NCBI GenBank assembly: GCA_018663165.1
Contig: JABJES010000179.1
Coordinates: forward strand, 1-7,618
DNA length: 7,618 bases
Source of the DNA: Rhodospirillaceae bacterium
Lineage (GTDB): Bacteria; Pseudomonadota; Alphaproteobacteria; UBA11136
Reading direction: 5' to 3'
Shown: one piece after another, positions 1-5,632 of the stretch
How positions within the stretch are numbered: position 1 is the stretch's first letter
Layout of the letters: each line of letters opens with the position of its first letter
The notes under the pieces: generated by a model
What the model was told of the DNA's origin: nothing
The model's database searches: none
The model's input: the letters and a program-made list of their open reading frames with translations, nothing else
Position numbers and translations under genes: made by a program

Positions 1-265
1 CGGAAAGAACCCGTTTGGCATGATCCTGCCCGATCACATAGTCATCGAGAACCTTACAGACTTCGCGCGGCGTCGGCACCCCGTTATCGGATTTAACCAG
101 AGTGCTCTTGTGCTCTTCACGGATAATATCCATGCACAGCTCAACGCATTCATCACAGATGAAAACAGTTGGGCCGGCGATGAGCTTCCGAACCTCATGC
201 TGGCTTTTTCCGCAAAAAGAACAATAAAGCGTGTTCTTTGGATCGCCGCTGCTGGACTTGTTCAT
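1..265 (-). CDS. clpX: ATP-dependent Clp protease ATP-binding subunit ClpX (N-terminal part, cut by window edge)
   Basis: ClpX is the AAA+ unfoldase that recognises tagged or damaged proteins in the cytoplasm, unfolds them with ATP and threads them into ClpP. Only the first 88 codons are present, so the AAA+ module lies outside. The visible part holds the ClpX-specific zinc-binding domain with Cys15, Cys18, Cys37 and Cys40 (CSFC and CDEC pairs), which dimerises and docks substrates and adaptors. It is followed by the conserved lead-in to the ATPase domain (TPREVCKVLDDYVIGQDHAK, residues 65-84). The ATG at 265-263 is preceded by a purine-rich Shine-Dalgarno (GGAGAGGAC). The gene lies 307 bases downstream of clpP on the same strand, the usual pairing of chamber and unfoldase genes. 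The start codon overlaps the stop of a possible short leader ORF. The identity is very secure. Confidence 0.97.
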   Translation of the reverse strand, partial: MNKSSSGDPKNTLYCSFCGKSQHEVRKLIAGPTVFICDECVELCMDIIREEHKSTLVKSDNGVPTPREVCKVLDDYVIGQDHAKRVLS

Positions 266-343
266 GTCCTCTCCGATTTTCCGCTGCCTGAAATCTCAGC
301 AATCTCCGTAGATGTAAACATGTTACCCAGACCTCCCCTCCTC
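262..343 (-). promoter_or_regulatory. Possible 19-codon leader ORF overlapping the clpX start
   Basis: An ATG at 321-319 opens a reading frame of 19 codons (MFTSTEIAEISGSGKSERT) whose TGA (264-262) overlaps the clpX ATG in an ATGA junction, the classic layout for translational coupling. Ten bases upstream of this ATG is a 12-base purine run, GAGGAGGGGAGG (complement of 332-343), a strong Shine-Dalgarno in a stretch with no other gene to serve. Nothing in the peptide suggests a known attenuator, such as a run of one amino acid. It could be a coupling leader for clpX or simply chance, because short frames are common. I cannot name a described counterpart. Confidence 0.3.
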
Positions 344-572
344 GCACAATGACAAAAACGGAAGAAATAAAATTGGGACGGGATCACATTTACTACCGGA
401 AAAGTATTCCTTTAATGAGGAACCTCCCGAATGAAACTGATGCCGAAATATTCTCTAACAGCTATTCCCTGTATTTAAGTGGCTTTGACTGGACGTCTAC
501 TCTCGTTTTCACCATAGGACACGAAAAATAGTTAATTTTTTACAAATTCGCAATCTTTCAGACTTTTAGAAG
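266..572. other. Intergenic region between clpP and clpX
   Basis: These 307 bases separate clpP from clpX. The sequence is AT-rich near the clpP end, including an A/T-rich run at about 528-548, and it has no convincing intrinsic terminator after clpP. I found no clear sigma-70 or heat-shock promoter on the minus strand. The only structured element is the purine run at 332-343 followed by the possible leader ORF. A 60-codon frame on the plus strand (349-531) has no recognisable protein character, and I do not regard it as a gene. Confidence 0.6.
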
Positions 573-1238
573 CTATTTATCGCCCTCTGTGTCGCCATCA
601 CCAGCCTTGGTTTTATCACTCTCGCTCGGCGGGCGCTTGGTGACCACCTCATCGATGAGACCAAATTCCAGCGCATCTTCAGCCGAGAGAAACTTGTCCC
701 GGTCCATCGCCTTCTCAATGTCCTTAATGCCCTTACCCGTATGATTGGCGTAAATTTGGTTGAGCCGCGCACGCAGTGACAGGATTTCATTGGCATGAAT
801 CTCGATATCGGCGGCCTGACCCTGAATCCCGCCTGAAGGCTGATGAATCATGATCCTGGAATGGGGCAAACAATAACGCTTGCCCTTAGCCCCGGCGGCG
901 AGCAGGAGCGATCCCATAGAAGCGGCCTGGCCGACACAGACGGTGCTGACCTGCGGGGTGATGTATTGCATGGTGTCGTAAATGGCGAGCCCCGAGGTCA
1001 CCACCCCACCGGGCGAATTAATGTAAAAGGAGATATCTTTTGTCGGGTTTTCTGATTCGAGATAGAGCAACTGGGCGCAGATAAGAGACGCAACCTCATC
1101 GCCGACACCACCGGTCAGAAAAATAATCCGCTCCTTCAAAAGGCGGGAATAGATATCGTAGGCACGCTCGCCACGGGTGGTCTGCTCAACCACCATCGGC
1201 ACGAGATTGCTCATATACACTTCGGCTGGATTACGCAT
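573..1238 (-). CDS. clpP: ATP-dependent Clp protease proteolytic subunit ClpP
   Basis: ClpP forms the two-ring serine protease chamber that degrades proteins delivered by ClpX or ClpA. The 221-residue product is slightly longer than E. coli ClpP. The catalytic triad is visible: Ser107 in GQAASMGS, His132 in IHQPSGG, and Asp181 in MDRDKFLSAEDA, with the 49-residue His-Asp spacing of the family. The processing and axial-loop region (NLVPMVVEQTTRGERAYDIYSRLL) is present near the N-terminus, as is the oxyanion Gly-rich segment INSPGGVV. The first ATG is preferred because GAGGA lies about ten bases upstream. A second Met at residue 9 (1214) has no ribosome-binding site. After residue 200 there is a hydrophilic, charged tail of about 20 residues (KRPPSESDKTKAGDGDTEGDK), which is probably disordered. 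It lies between tig and clpX on the same strand. Confidence 0.98.
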   Translation of the reverse strand: MRNPAEVYMSNLVPMVVEQTTRGERAYDIYSRLLKERIIFLTGGVGDEVASLICAQLLYLESENPTKDISFYINSPGGVVTSGLAIYDTMQYITPQVSTVCVGQAASMGSLLLAAGAKGKRYCLPHSRIMIHQPSGGIQGQAADIEIHANEILSLRARLNQIYANHTGKGIKDIEKAMDRDKFLSAEDALEFGLIDEVVTKRPPSESDKTKAGDGDTEGDK

Positions 1239-1370
1239 GGCCTGTTTTCCTCAGATCTGTCGTTTTGCAAACGGAAGCCATTCGGCCCCCCGGTCGCCCT
1301 TTTATAAAGCAGCGTGTAAAAACCAGGGTGATTACACACGATCCTGCACAAAGGGAAAAGGCTTCTATTC

Positions 1371-2843
1371 CTACTTCTTGGCTTTGTCTGCCTTGGCTTT
1401 GGTGGCCTTAGGCTCCGCCTTAGGCTTGACGGCCTTTTTTTCGGCTTTGGGTTTTGCTTTCGACTGAGCATCGGGCTTTTTCTTGGCACCCTTTTTGGCC
1501 GGTTTAGCCGCCGCGTCGGGAGATTTCGTCAGTTCTTCAAGCGTAATTTTTTTATCGGTGACTTTGGCCATCTCAAGAATGTAAGTGAGAACCTGTTCCT
1601 CATAGACCTGGGCGCGAAGACCATTCATCAATTCCTGGTTCTTCTCGTAATAGGCAATGACCTGATTTTCCTGACCGGGATAGGCAGCCGCCTCGCGCTG
1701 CACGGATTTAGCCACCTCGGACTCGTCGAGAAGCACGTTGTTCAAACGCCCTATTTCGGCGAGAAGAATGGCCAGCATGATCCGGCGATTGGCCGTTTCC
1801 TTGAACTCATTACGCTTTTCATCCTCGTTTTCATCATCGCCGCCATGATCACAGTTTTCGTCATGAACGTGATCCTGCTTTTGATGCTGATAGCGCTCCC
1901 ACATCCCCTCGAACTCTTGATCGACCATGCTCTGGGGCGGCGTGAAATCACATTTATCTTCAAGAACATCCGCCACCTCGCGACGCAGGCGAACGCGGGC
2001 AACCTGCTGTAAGTCGGATTCCATTTTATGGGACAGGGCCTTTTTCAGGGTGTCGAGGTTTTCCAGGCCCATATCCTTGGCCAGCTCATCATCGACAGCA
2101 ACCTCGGCGGGGCCCTTGATTTCCTTGATCGTCACATCGAATTCAGCGAGCTTGCCGGCGACGCTCTTCTCCCGATAATCATCGGGGAAAGGCACCTTGA
2201 CCAGATGTTCGTCACCGACCGAAAGGCCGATCATCTGTTCTTCATAGCCAGGAATGAAACGACCCGAGCCGATCTCGATTTCTTCATCCGAGCCAGTGCC
2301 GCCGTCGAAAGCCACGCCATCTATTTTGCCGACAAAATCAAATCGGACGAGATCGCCTTGCTGAAGCTTGCGGGGTTTGTCGAGGGCCTTGAAACGCTTG
2401 TGGCTTTCAGCCAGATCCTTCAACGCCTGAGCGATTTGAGGCTCTTCAACTTCAGTAAAGACCCGCTCAATTTCAAGAGAAGCCAGATCGATCTCGGGGA
2501 TCTCCGGCATCAATTCAAGGGACATGGAATATTCCAGATCCTTGCCGTCCTCATAAGAGGTGATCTCGATCTTCGGCTGGATCGCCGGCCGCAGGTTCTT
2601 TTCCTGTATGGCCTTCTGGGAAGAGACATTAACGGTCGATTCCAGGATTTCGCCCATCACCGACGAGCCATAGCGCTGCTTGAGCAAGGTCATGGGCACT
2701 TTGCCGGGACGAAACCCCGGAATTTTTGCCGTCTTGCCAATTTCTGTAAGGCGGTTGGTGAGCTCTAACTCAATATCGCCGGCGGGAACGATGACCTTGA
2801 ATTCGCGGACAAGACCCTCTGATTTGGTTTCGCTAACCTGCAT
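1371..2843 (-). CDS. tig: Trigger factor (ribosome-associated chaperone and peptidyl-prolyl isomerase)
   Basis: Trigger factor binds ribosomal protein L23 at the exit tunnel and shields nascent chains. The 490-residue product shows the three expected parts. The N-terminal ribosome-binding domain carries the signature GFRPGKVP (residues 43-50). An FKBP-type isomerase domain spans about 160-243 (GDLVRFDFVGKIDGVAFDGG, then FIPGYEEQMIGLSVG). The helical C-terminal arms run from about 250 to 435. At 490 residues it is longer than the roughly 430-450 usual for the family. The excess is a His/Asp/Glu-rich insert with one Cys (319-342) in the first arm and a Lys/Ala/Pro-rich tail (about 440-490) of KPKAE/KAKAD-like units. 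The start has only a weak upstream purine stretch, but the N-terminal sequence MQVSETKSEGLVREFKVIVP fits the family exactly. It lies 133 bases upstream of clpP and downstream of tRNA-Leu. Confidence 0.97.
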   Translation of the reverse strand: MQVSETKSEGLVREFKVIVPAGDIELELTNRLTEIGKTAKIPGFRPGKVPMTLLKQRYGSSVMGEILESTVNVSSQKAIQEKNLRPAIQPKIEITSYEDGKDLEYSMSLELMPEIPEIDLASLEIERVFTEVEEPQIAQALKDLAESHKRFKALDKPRKLQQGDLVRFDFVGKIDGVAFDGGTGSDEEIEIGSGRFIPGYEEQMIGLSVGDEHLVKVPFPDDYREKSVAGKLAEFDVTIKEIKGPAEVAVDDELAKDMGLENLDTLKKALSHKMESDLQQVARVRLRREVADVLEDKCDFTPPQSMVDQEFEGMWERYQHQKQDHVHDENCDHGGDDENEDEKRNEFKETANRRIMLAILLAEIGRLNNVLLDESEVAKSVQREAAAYPGQENQVIAYYEKNQELMNGLRAQVYEEQVLTYILEMAKVTDKKITLEELTKSPDAAAKPAKKGAKKKPDAQSKAKPKAEKKAVKPKAEPKATKAKADKAKK

Positions 2844-2939
2844 GGATTTTTGATCTCTGGTTCAACTGATGAAAATGCGCTTGGGACGCGCGGACTGAAG
2901 GGGTAATAGCCTTCCCTGATGAACGGAACAAGGGAGAAA

Positions 2940-2952
2940 TCCCCCTCGGGGA
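2940..2952 (-). terminator. Weak terminator-like hairpin after tRNA-Leu
   Basis: Fifteen bases past the tRNA CCA on the minus strand lies a perfect 5-bp stem (TCCCC paired with GGGGA) around a 3-base loop, followed by TTTCT. The stem is short and the U run is weak. It may end or slow tRNA transcription, or mark a processing site within a transcript that continues into tig. Confidence 0.25.
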
Positions 2953-2966
2953 CTTATCCGTTCTCC

Positions 2967-3053
2967 TGGTGCGGGCGAAGGGACTTGAACCCCCACGGCC
3001 TTGCGGCCACCAGGACCTAAACCTGGCGCGTCTACCAATTCCGCCACGCCCGC
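2967..3053 (-). tRNA. tRNA-Leu (anticodon UAG)
   Basis: The minus strand gives an 87-base tRNA with the CCA tail encoded. The 7-bp acceptor stem is perfect (GCGGGCG with CGCCCGC), followed by discriminator A and CCA. The anticodon stem CCAGG/CCTGG encloses the loop TTTAGGT, which places UAG at positions 34-36 and so decodes CUN leucine codons, mainly CUA. The long variable arm typical of class II tRNAs is present as GGCC-GCAA-GGCC (2997-3008), and the T loop is TTCAAGT. It lies 123 bases upstream of tig on the same strand, an arrangement often seen in alphaproteobacteria. Confidence 0.97.
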
Positions 3054-3099
3054 GGTCGTCTAGGCGGGTACCGACATAACAGCGCCCCCACCGCGAGCC

Positions 3100-3129
3100 T
3101 CTATAACATGAGCGCGTTCGCGGGAACAA
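3100..3129 (-). promoter_or_regulatory. Candidate promoter for tRNA-Leu
   Basis: On the minus strand TTGTTC (3129-3124) is separated by 18 bases from TATAGA (3105-3100). The latter is preceded by TGT, giving an extended -10 (TGTTATAGA). Initiation would fall about 40 bases before the tRNA 5' end, and the transcript could continue into tig. The -35 match is poor, so the call rests mainly on the extended -10 and its position. Confidence 0.4.
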
Positions 3130-3173
3130 GCAGACAGACAGAAATAAATGAAGTCACGCGGGGCCGAAAAAAA

Positions 3174-3425
3174 CTAGGCCGAGACCCGTTCGGGATAACG
3201 CCGCGAAAAGGAATTCAAAGCGAGAAGGCGCGAATCGTTAAAGAAGCGCGAGGATGGCCGGGTAATGCTGACCTCAAAGCGGACATGGGGGATACCCTGT
3301 TTATCAGGCCCGACGGCAATAACTTTTGCCGTTTCGACGACTTGACCCTTACCGGTATGGCGATAAAGGGAGCCCGGAAAAATCTCAACATTCTCACGAT
3401 TTGATTTAAACATTTTACAATACAT
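3174..3425 (-). CDS. Small conserved-looking protein of unknown function
   Basis: This 83-residue protein has no function I can assign. Its sequence reads like a small beta-rich soluble domain: a basic N-terminus, then FPGSLYRHTGKGQVVETAKVIAVG (16-39), then DKQGIPHVRFEVSITRP (41-57), ending in LLALNSFSRRYPERV. The VETAKVIAV...GIPHVRF core resembles, from memory, small hypothetical proteins in Rhodospirillales-like genomes, though I cannot confirm this without a search. There is no signal peptide, membrane segment or Cys pair for metal binding. Met5 (3413) is an equally plausible start, because neither Met has a clear Shine-Dalgarno. The stop TAG is followed at once by seven T residues, which may contribute to termination. 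It lies alone between nnr and tRNA-Leu, with a promoter candidate upstream. Confidence 0.65.
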   Translation of the reverse strand: MYCKMFKSNRENVEIFPGSLYRHTGKGQVVETAKVIAVGPDKQGIPHVRFEVSITRPSSRFFNDSRLLALNSFSRRYPERVSA

Positions 3426-3445
3426 TCAATCAGTTGACGGATAAT

Positions 3446-3465
3446 GCTTATCTAAAAGATAAAGC
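3446..3465. repeat. Inverted repeat upstream of the small unknown gene
   Basis: TTATCT (3448-3453) and AGATAA (3457-3462) pair perfectly around AAA, and the stem extends to 8 bp with GC/GC if A3463 is bulged. It lies 21 bases upstream of the small gene and downstream of its promoter candidate, in the predicted 5' untranslated region. No T run follows on the minus strand, so a simple terminator is unlikely. An operator or an mRNA hairpin are alternatives. Confidence 0.35.
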
Positions 3466-3497
3466 TTGCCGGAATGCGCAGCCGACCAATACTCAGA

Positions 3498-3526
3498 ATC
3501 CTATGCCCATACATTCAGGTAATCAA
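3498..3526 (-). promoter_or_regulatory. Candidate sigma-70-type promoter for the small unknown gene
   Basis: On the minus strand TTGATT (3526-3521) and TAGGAT (3503-3498) are spaced by exactly 17 bases. Each hexamer matches four of six consensus positions. It points at the 83-residue gene and implies a leader of roughly 65 bases containing the inverted repeat at 3446-3465. A T-rich run (CTTTTTTTCTT) just upstream may end the nnr transcript. Confidence 0.35.
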
Positions 3527-3583
3527 GAAAAAAAGTCGTGTAAGCCCCTATGAATATTGGCACTTATTCTAGAGCCATTGAAA

Positions 3584-5377
3584 TCATGGGGCGACTGAAA
3601 CCGCCAACCGCTGATCGGAGGTTGAGGAAAACAGCCGTCGCAAAACGGCGGGCAACTGCTCGGGCAGATCCTCGGCAATTAACCCCGGCCCGAATTCATT
3701 GGCACATTCCCCGTGCAGCCAGACACCGGCGCAAGCGGCAGCGAAGGGGGACATCGACTGCGCCATCAGCCCGCCGATGAAACCAGCCAACACGTCGCCA
3801 GCACCGGCAGTGGCAAGAATCGGTGGCGCATTGGTATTAATCACCCCGCGACCATCAGCGTCGGCGATGACCGTATCGGCGCCTTTGAGCAGCACCACAC
3901 AGCCCAGACGAGCGGCGGCAGCTCGAACCCGACCGAGCTTTCCCGCACGCTCACCCTTGGGGCCTTCACCGATGGGGCCGAAAAGCCGGGCGAATTCACC
4001 TTCATGAGGGGTAATAACGCAGGGTCCAGATATCGCTTCGGCAAGACCATCCACATCATCGGCAAAGACAGTTAAGGCGTCGGCATCAAGCACACAGGGC
4101 CGTCCCGTCTCAAGAACTTCCATAACCCGCGCCTTTGTCACAGCCGTGACCCCGTTGCCGGGACCGAGCACGTAGAGATTCTTGCGTTCATCGGCAAGCA
4201 GGCGGGTTAATCCCTCCCTCTGGCCTTCCCCTTGGCCCTCGCCTTCACCCAGCCTCGCATTGAGCACGCCGGGCTCGCCGAGCGCATAGATCGGCACGGC
4301 ACTCTCAGGACAGACGATGGTAACCAGCCCGGCCCCGGCCCGCAGCGCCCCACGGGCGGCCAGACGCGCCGCGCCTGTCATCTCGTCACCGCCGAGAACC
4401 ACCACATGGCCACGGACGTATTTATGATCCATTACGGAACGCCGGGGGAAAAGACCGCCCCACAGGGAAGGGCAATTTTGATGCGCCTGGGGGCGGATCT
4501 GGTCAAGGACCGCCTCGGGGGTGCCGATATCAACCACCACCACCTGGCCGCAATGTTGGCGTCCGGGGAGCAATAGATGGCCGGGCTTGCGACGAAAGAA
4601 GGTGACCGTCAGCTCTGCCCCTAAGGCAAAGCCGAGACAGGCCCCGGTATCTCCGTCGATGCCACTGGGCACATCGACGGCAATTACAGGCAAGCCGCTG
4701 GCCGCAACTTCTTCCAAAACTGTTTTCACCATACCGGTGATGGGACGGGAGAGACCGGCACCGAACACCGCATCAACCACAAGTCCGCAGGCATTTTCTC
4801 CCTTCCCCACCAGGCCGGGTTTGAATTCCAGCACCGGCCCCTCCCAGCGCGCCGCATTGACGGCCGCATCGCCGGTGAGCTTTTCAACATTACCGAGAAG
4901 AGCAAGACGAATATCCCATCCAGCCTCACGCAACAGGCGAGCGACAACAAATCCGTCACCCCCATTATTGCCCGGCCCGCACAGAACCAACACCGGCGAG
5001 GACGGCCAGCGGGCAATGATCGCTTGCATAATGCCGGCGCCTGCCGCCTCCATGAGATCAAGCCCTGATATCCCGGCCTTAACAGCCAGGGCATCGGCCT
5101 GGTACATTTCATCGACGGTGAGCAGGATGGGATCAATCGGAAGCGGAGGGCTTTCCCCGCCCTCGCCGACGATCTCTCCAAAGGCCAGCCAAACCTCGCT
5201 AACCCCAAGGGCTGTGGCAATCGCCTTCATGGCATTGCCCCGGGGCTGTTCAATCGCGCCACTGAGATATTTATATATGCGGTCTTTTGGTAATCCTGTG
5301 CGACGCGCCAGTTCAGCCCGCGACCAGCCCCGGCGGACAAGAATGTCGAGAGCCCTTTGATGCCATGAAATCCCCAT
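3584..5377 (-). CDS. nnr: Bifunctional NAD(P)H-hydrate epimerase/dehydratase with N-terminal XRE-type HTH domain
   Basis: The enzyme repairs hydrated NADH and NADPH. NnrE interconverts the R and S epimers, and NnrD dehydrates the S form at the cost of ADP or ATP. Residues 85-290 form the epimerase (YjeF_N) domain, with CGPGNNGGDGFVVAR (133-147), VDAVFGAGLSRP (201-212) and VDVPSGIDGDTG (234-245). Residues 315-585 form the ribokinase-like dehydratase, with GPGNG (405-409), LDADAL (430-435), ITPHEGEFARL (455-465), LLKGADTVIA (496-505) and TAGAGDVLAG (523-532), whose Asp528 is the expected catalytic base. At 597 residues it exceeds the usual 500-515 because residues 1-68 are a Cro/CI-type helix-turn-helix (SRAELARRTGLPKDRIYKYLSG, then ATALGVSEVWLAFGE). 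A linker of about 17 residues follows. The ATG has AAGGAAAG eight bases upstream. No in-frame ATG, GTG or TTG lies between Met50, inside the HTH, and Met91, so a separate standard start for the enzyme part is not evident. It is divergent from bioB. Confidence 0.95.
   Translation of the reverse strand: MGISWHQRALDILVRRGWSRAELARRTGLPKDRIYKYLSGAIEQPRGNAMKAIATALGVSEVWLAFGEIVGEGGESPPLPIDPILLTVDEMYQADALAVKAGISGLDLMEAAGAGIMQAIIARWPSSPVLVLCGPGNNGGDGFVVARLLREAGWDIRLALLGNVEKLTGDAAVNAARWEGPVLEFKPGLVGKGENACGLVVDAVFGAGLSRPITGMVKTVLEEVAASGLPVIAVDVPSGIDGDTGACLGFALGAELTVTFFRRKPGHLLLPGRQHCGQVVVVDIGTPEAVLDQIRPQAHQNCPSLWGGLFPRRSVMDHKYVRGHVVVLGGDEMTGAARLAARGALRAGAGLVTIVCPESAVPIYALGEPGVLNARLGEGEGQGEGQREGLTRLLADERKNLYVLGPGNGVTAVTKARVMEVLETGRPCVLDADALTVFADDVDGLAEAISGPCVITPHEGEFARLFGPIGEGPKGERAGKLGRVRAAAARLGCVVLLKGADTVIADADGRGVINTNAPPILATAGAGDVLAGFIGGLMAQSMSPFAAACAGVWLHGECANEFGPGLIAEDLPEQLPAVLRRLFSSTSDQRLAVSVAP
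4214..4249 (-). repeat. Three 12-base imperfect tandem repeats inside nnr
   Basis: Read on the minus strand, three 12-base units encode GEGE, GQGE and GQRE in succession (residues 377-388 of the bifunctional enzyme). The units differ by a few substitutions and keep the frame. They lie in a surface-type loop near the start of the dehydratase domain, between VLNARL and TRLLADE, away from the catalytic motifs. Slippage-type expansion is the simplest origin. Confidence 0.7.
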
Positions 5378-5437
5378 CGGTCTTTCCTTTCAGGAACCTT
5401 CACACAGAGATTTATTTATTTAATATCTACTATTATG

Positions 5438-5457
5438 GATTTTAAATCTATATATAA
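5438..5457. promoter_or_regulatory. Candidate operator cluster between nnr and bioB
   Basis: Two dyads abut in the AT-rich divergent region. GATTTTAAATC (5438-5448) has perfect 5-base arms around one T. CTATATATAA (5448-5457) agrees at nine of ten positions with TTATMKATAA, the box recalled for the alphaproteobacterial biotin regulator BioR. The sites lie 60-80 bases upstream of the nnr start and about 180 upstream of bioB. AT-rich DNA gives such matches by chance, so this is tentative. The HTH domain of the divergent enzyme is another possible ligand. Confidence 0.25.
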
Positions 5458-5510
5458 GTTCAACAGATATGGTTCCCCAGAAAAAACAGCCTTGATTCTG
5501 CATTGTTGGA

Positions 5511-5539
5511 TTGCCGCCGGGCCGTCAAATCCCTATTCT
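5511..5539 (+). promoter_or_regulatory. Candidate bioB promoter
   Basis: TTGCCG (5511-5516) and TATTCT (5534-5539) are separated by exactly 17 bases on the plus strand, each matching four of six consensus positions. Transcription would begin near 5546 and give a leader of about 87 bases before the bioB ATG. No better pair was found in the 255-base divergent region. Confidence 0.4.
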
Positions 5540-5544
5540 GCGCC

Positions 5545-5596
5545 CCCTGAACCGTCCCTTGGGTTTACCGTTCCTCAGGGTTCGGTCTATCCCTGA
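5545..5596 (+). repeat. Alternating inverted repeats in the bioB leader
   Basis: CCCTGA (5545-5550), TCAGGG (5575-5580) and CCCTGA (5591-5596) occur in order, so the central copy can pair with either flank (24-base or 10-base loop) but not both. A 9-base direct repeat, ACCGTYCCT, lies between (5551-5559 and 5567-5575, period 16). The array begins about where transcription should start and ends some 20 bases before the ribosome-binding site. I recognise no known riboswitch here. Confidence 0.45.
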
Positions 5597-5632
5597 CCCT
5601 GCTTAACCTTATCCTTCCGGAAACGCCTGTCC

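Noticed and set aside
20..352. 110-codon open frame on the plus strand
   Set aside because: It is antisense to the zinc-finger part of clpX and shows no family features.
349..531. 60-codon open frame in the clpP-clpX gap
   Set aside because: There is no ribosome-binding site worth noting, no recognisable protein character, and it opposes the operon.
1239..1370. Possible clpP promoter with a TATAAA hexamer (minus strand, 1307-1302)
   Set aside because: No acceptable -35 or heat-shock element lies at the proper distance.
2028..2768. 246-codon open frame on the plus strand
   Set aside because: It is antisense to tig and arises from the codon pattern of that gene; no protein family is recognisable.
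3108..3404. 98-codon plus-strand frame opposite the small unknown gene
   Set aside because: The minus-strand product has a more protein-like, beta-rich sequence and a promoter candidate; the plus-strand product is basic and featureless.
3434..3463. Plus-strand TTGACG followed 18 bases later by GATAAA, promoter-like
   Set aside because: It points towards the 3' end of nnr with no plus-strand gene to serve, and the -10 is poor.
4521..5360. 279-codon open frame on the plus strand
   Set aside because: It is antisense to nnr, has a Ser/Pro/Arg-rich composition without domains, and the opposite strand encodes clear enzyme motifs.
5174..5377. HTH segment of nnr as a separate regulator gene joined by a frameshift or read-through
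   Set aside because: The frame is continuous with no stop, and no second standard start codon lies between the HTH and the epimerase domain.
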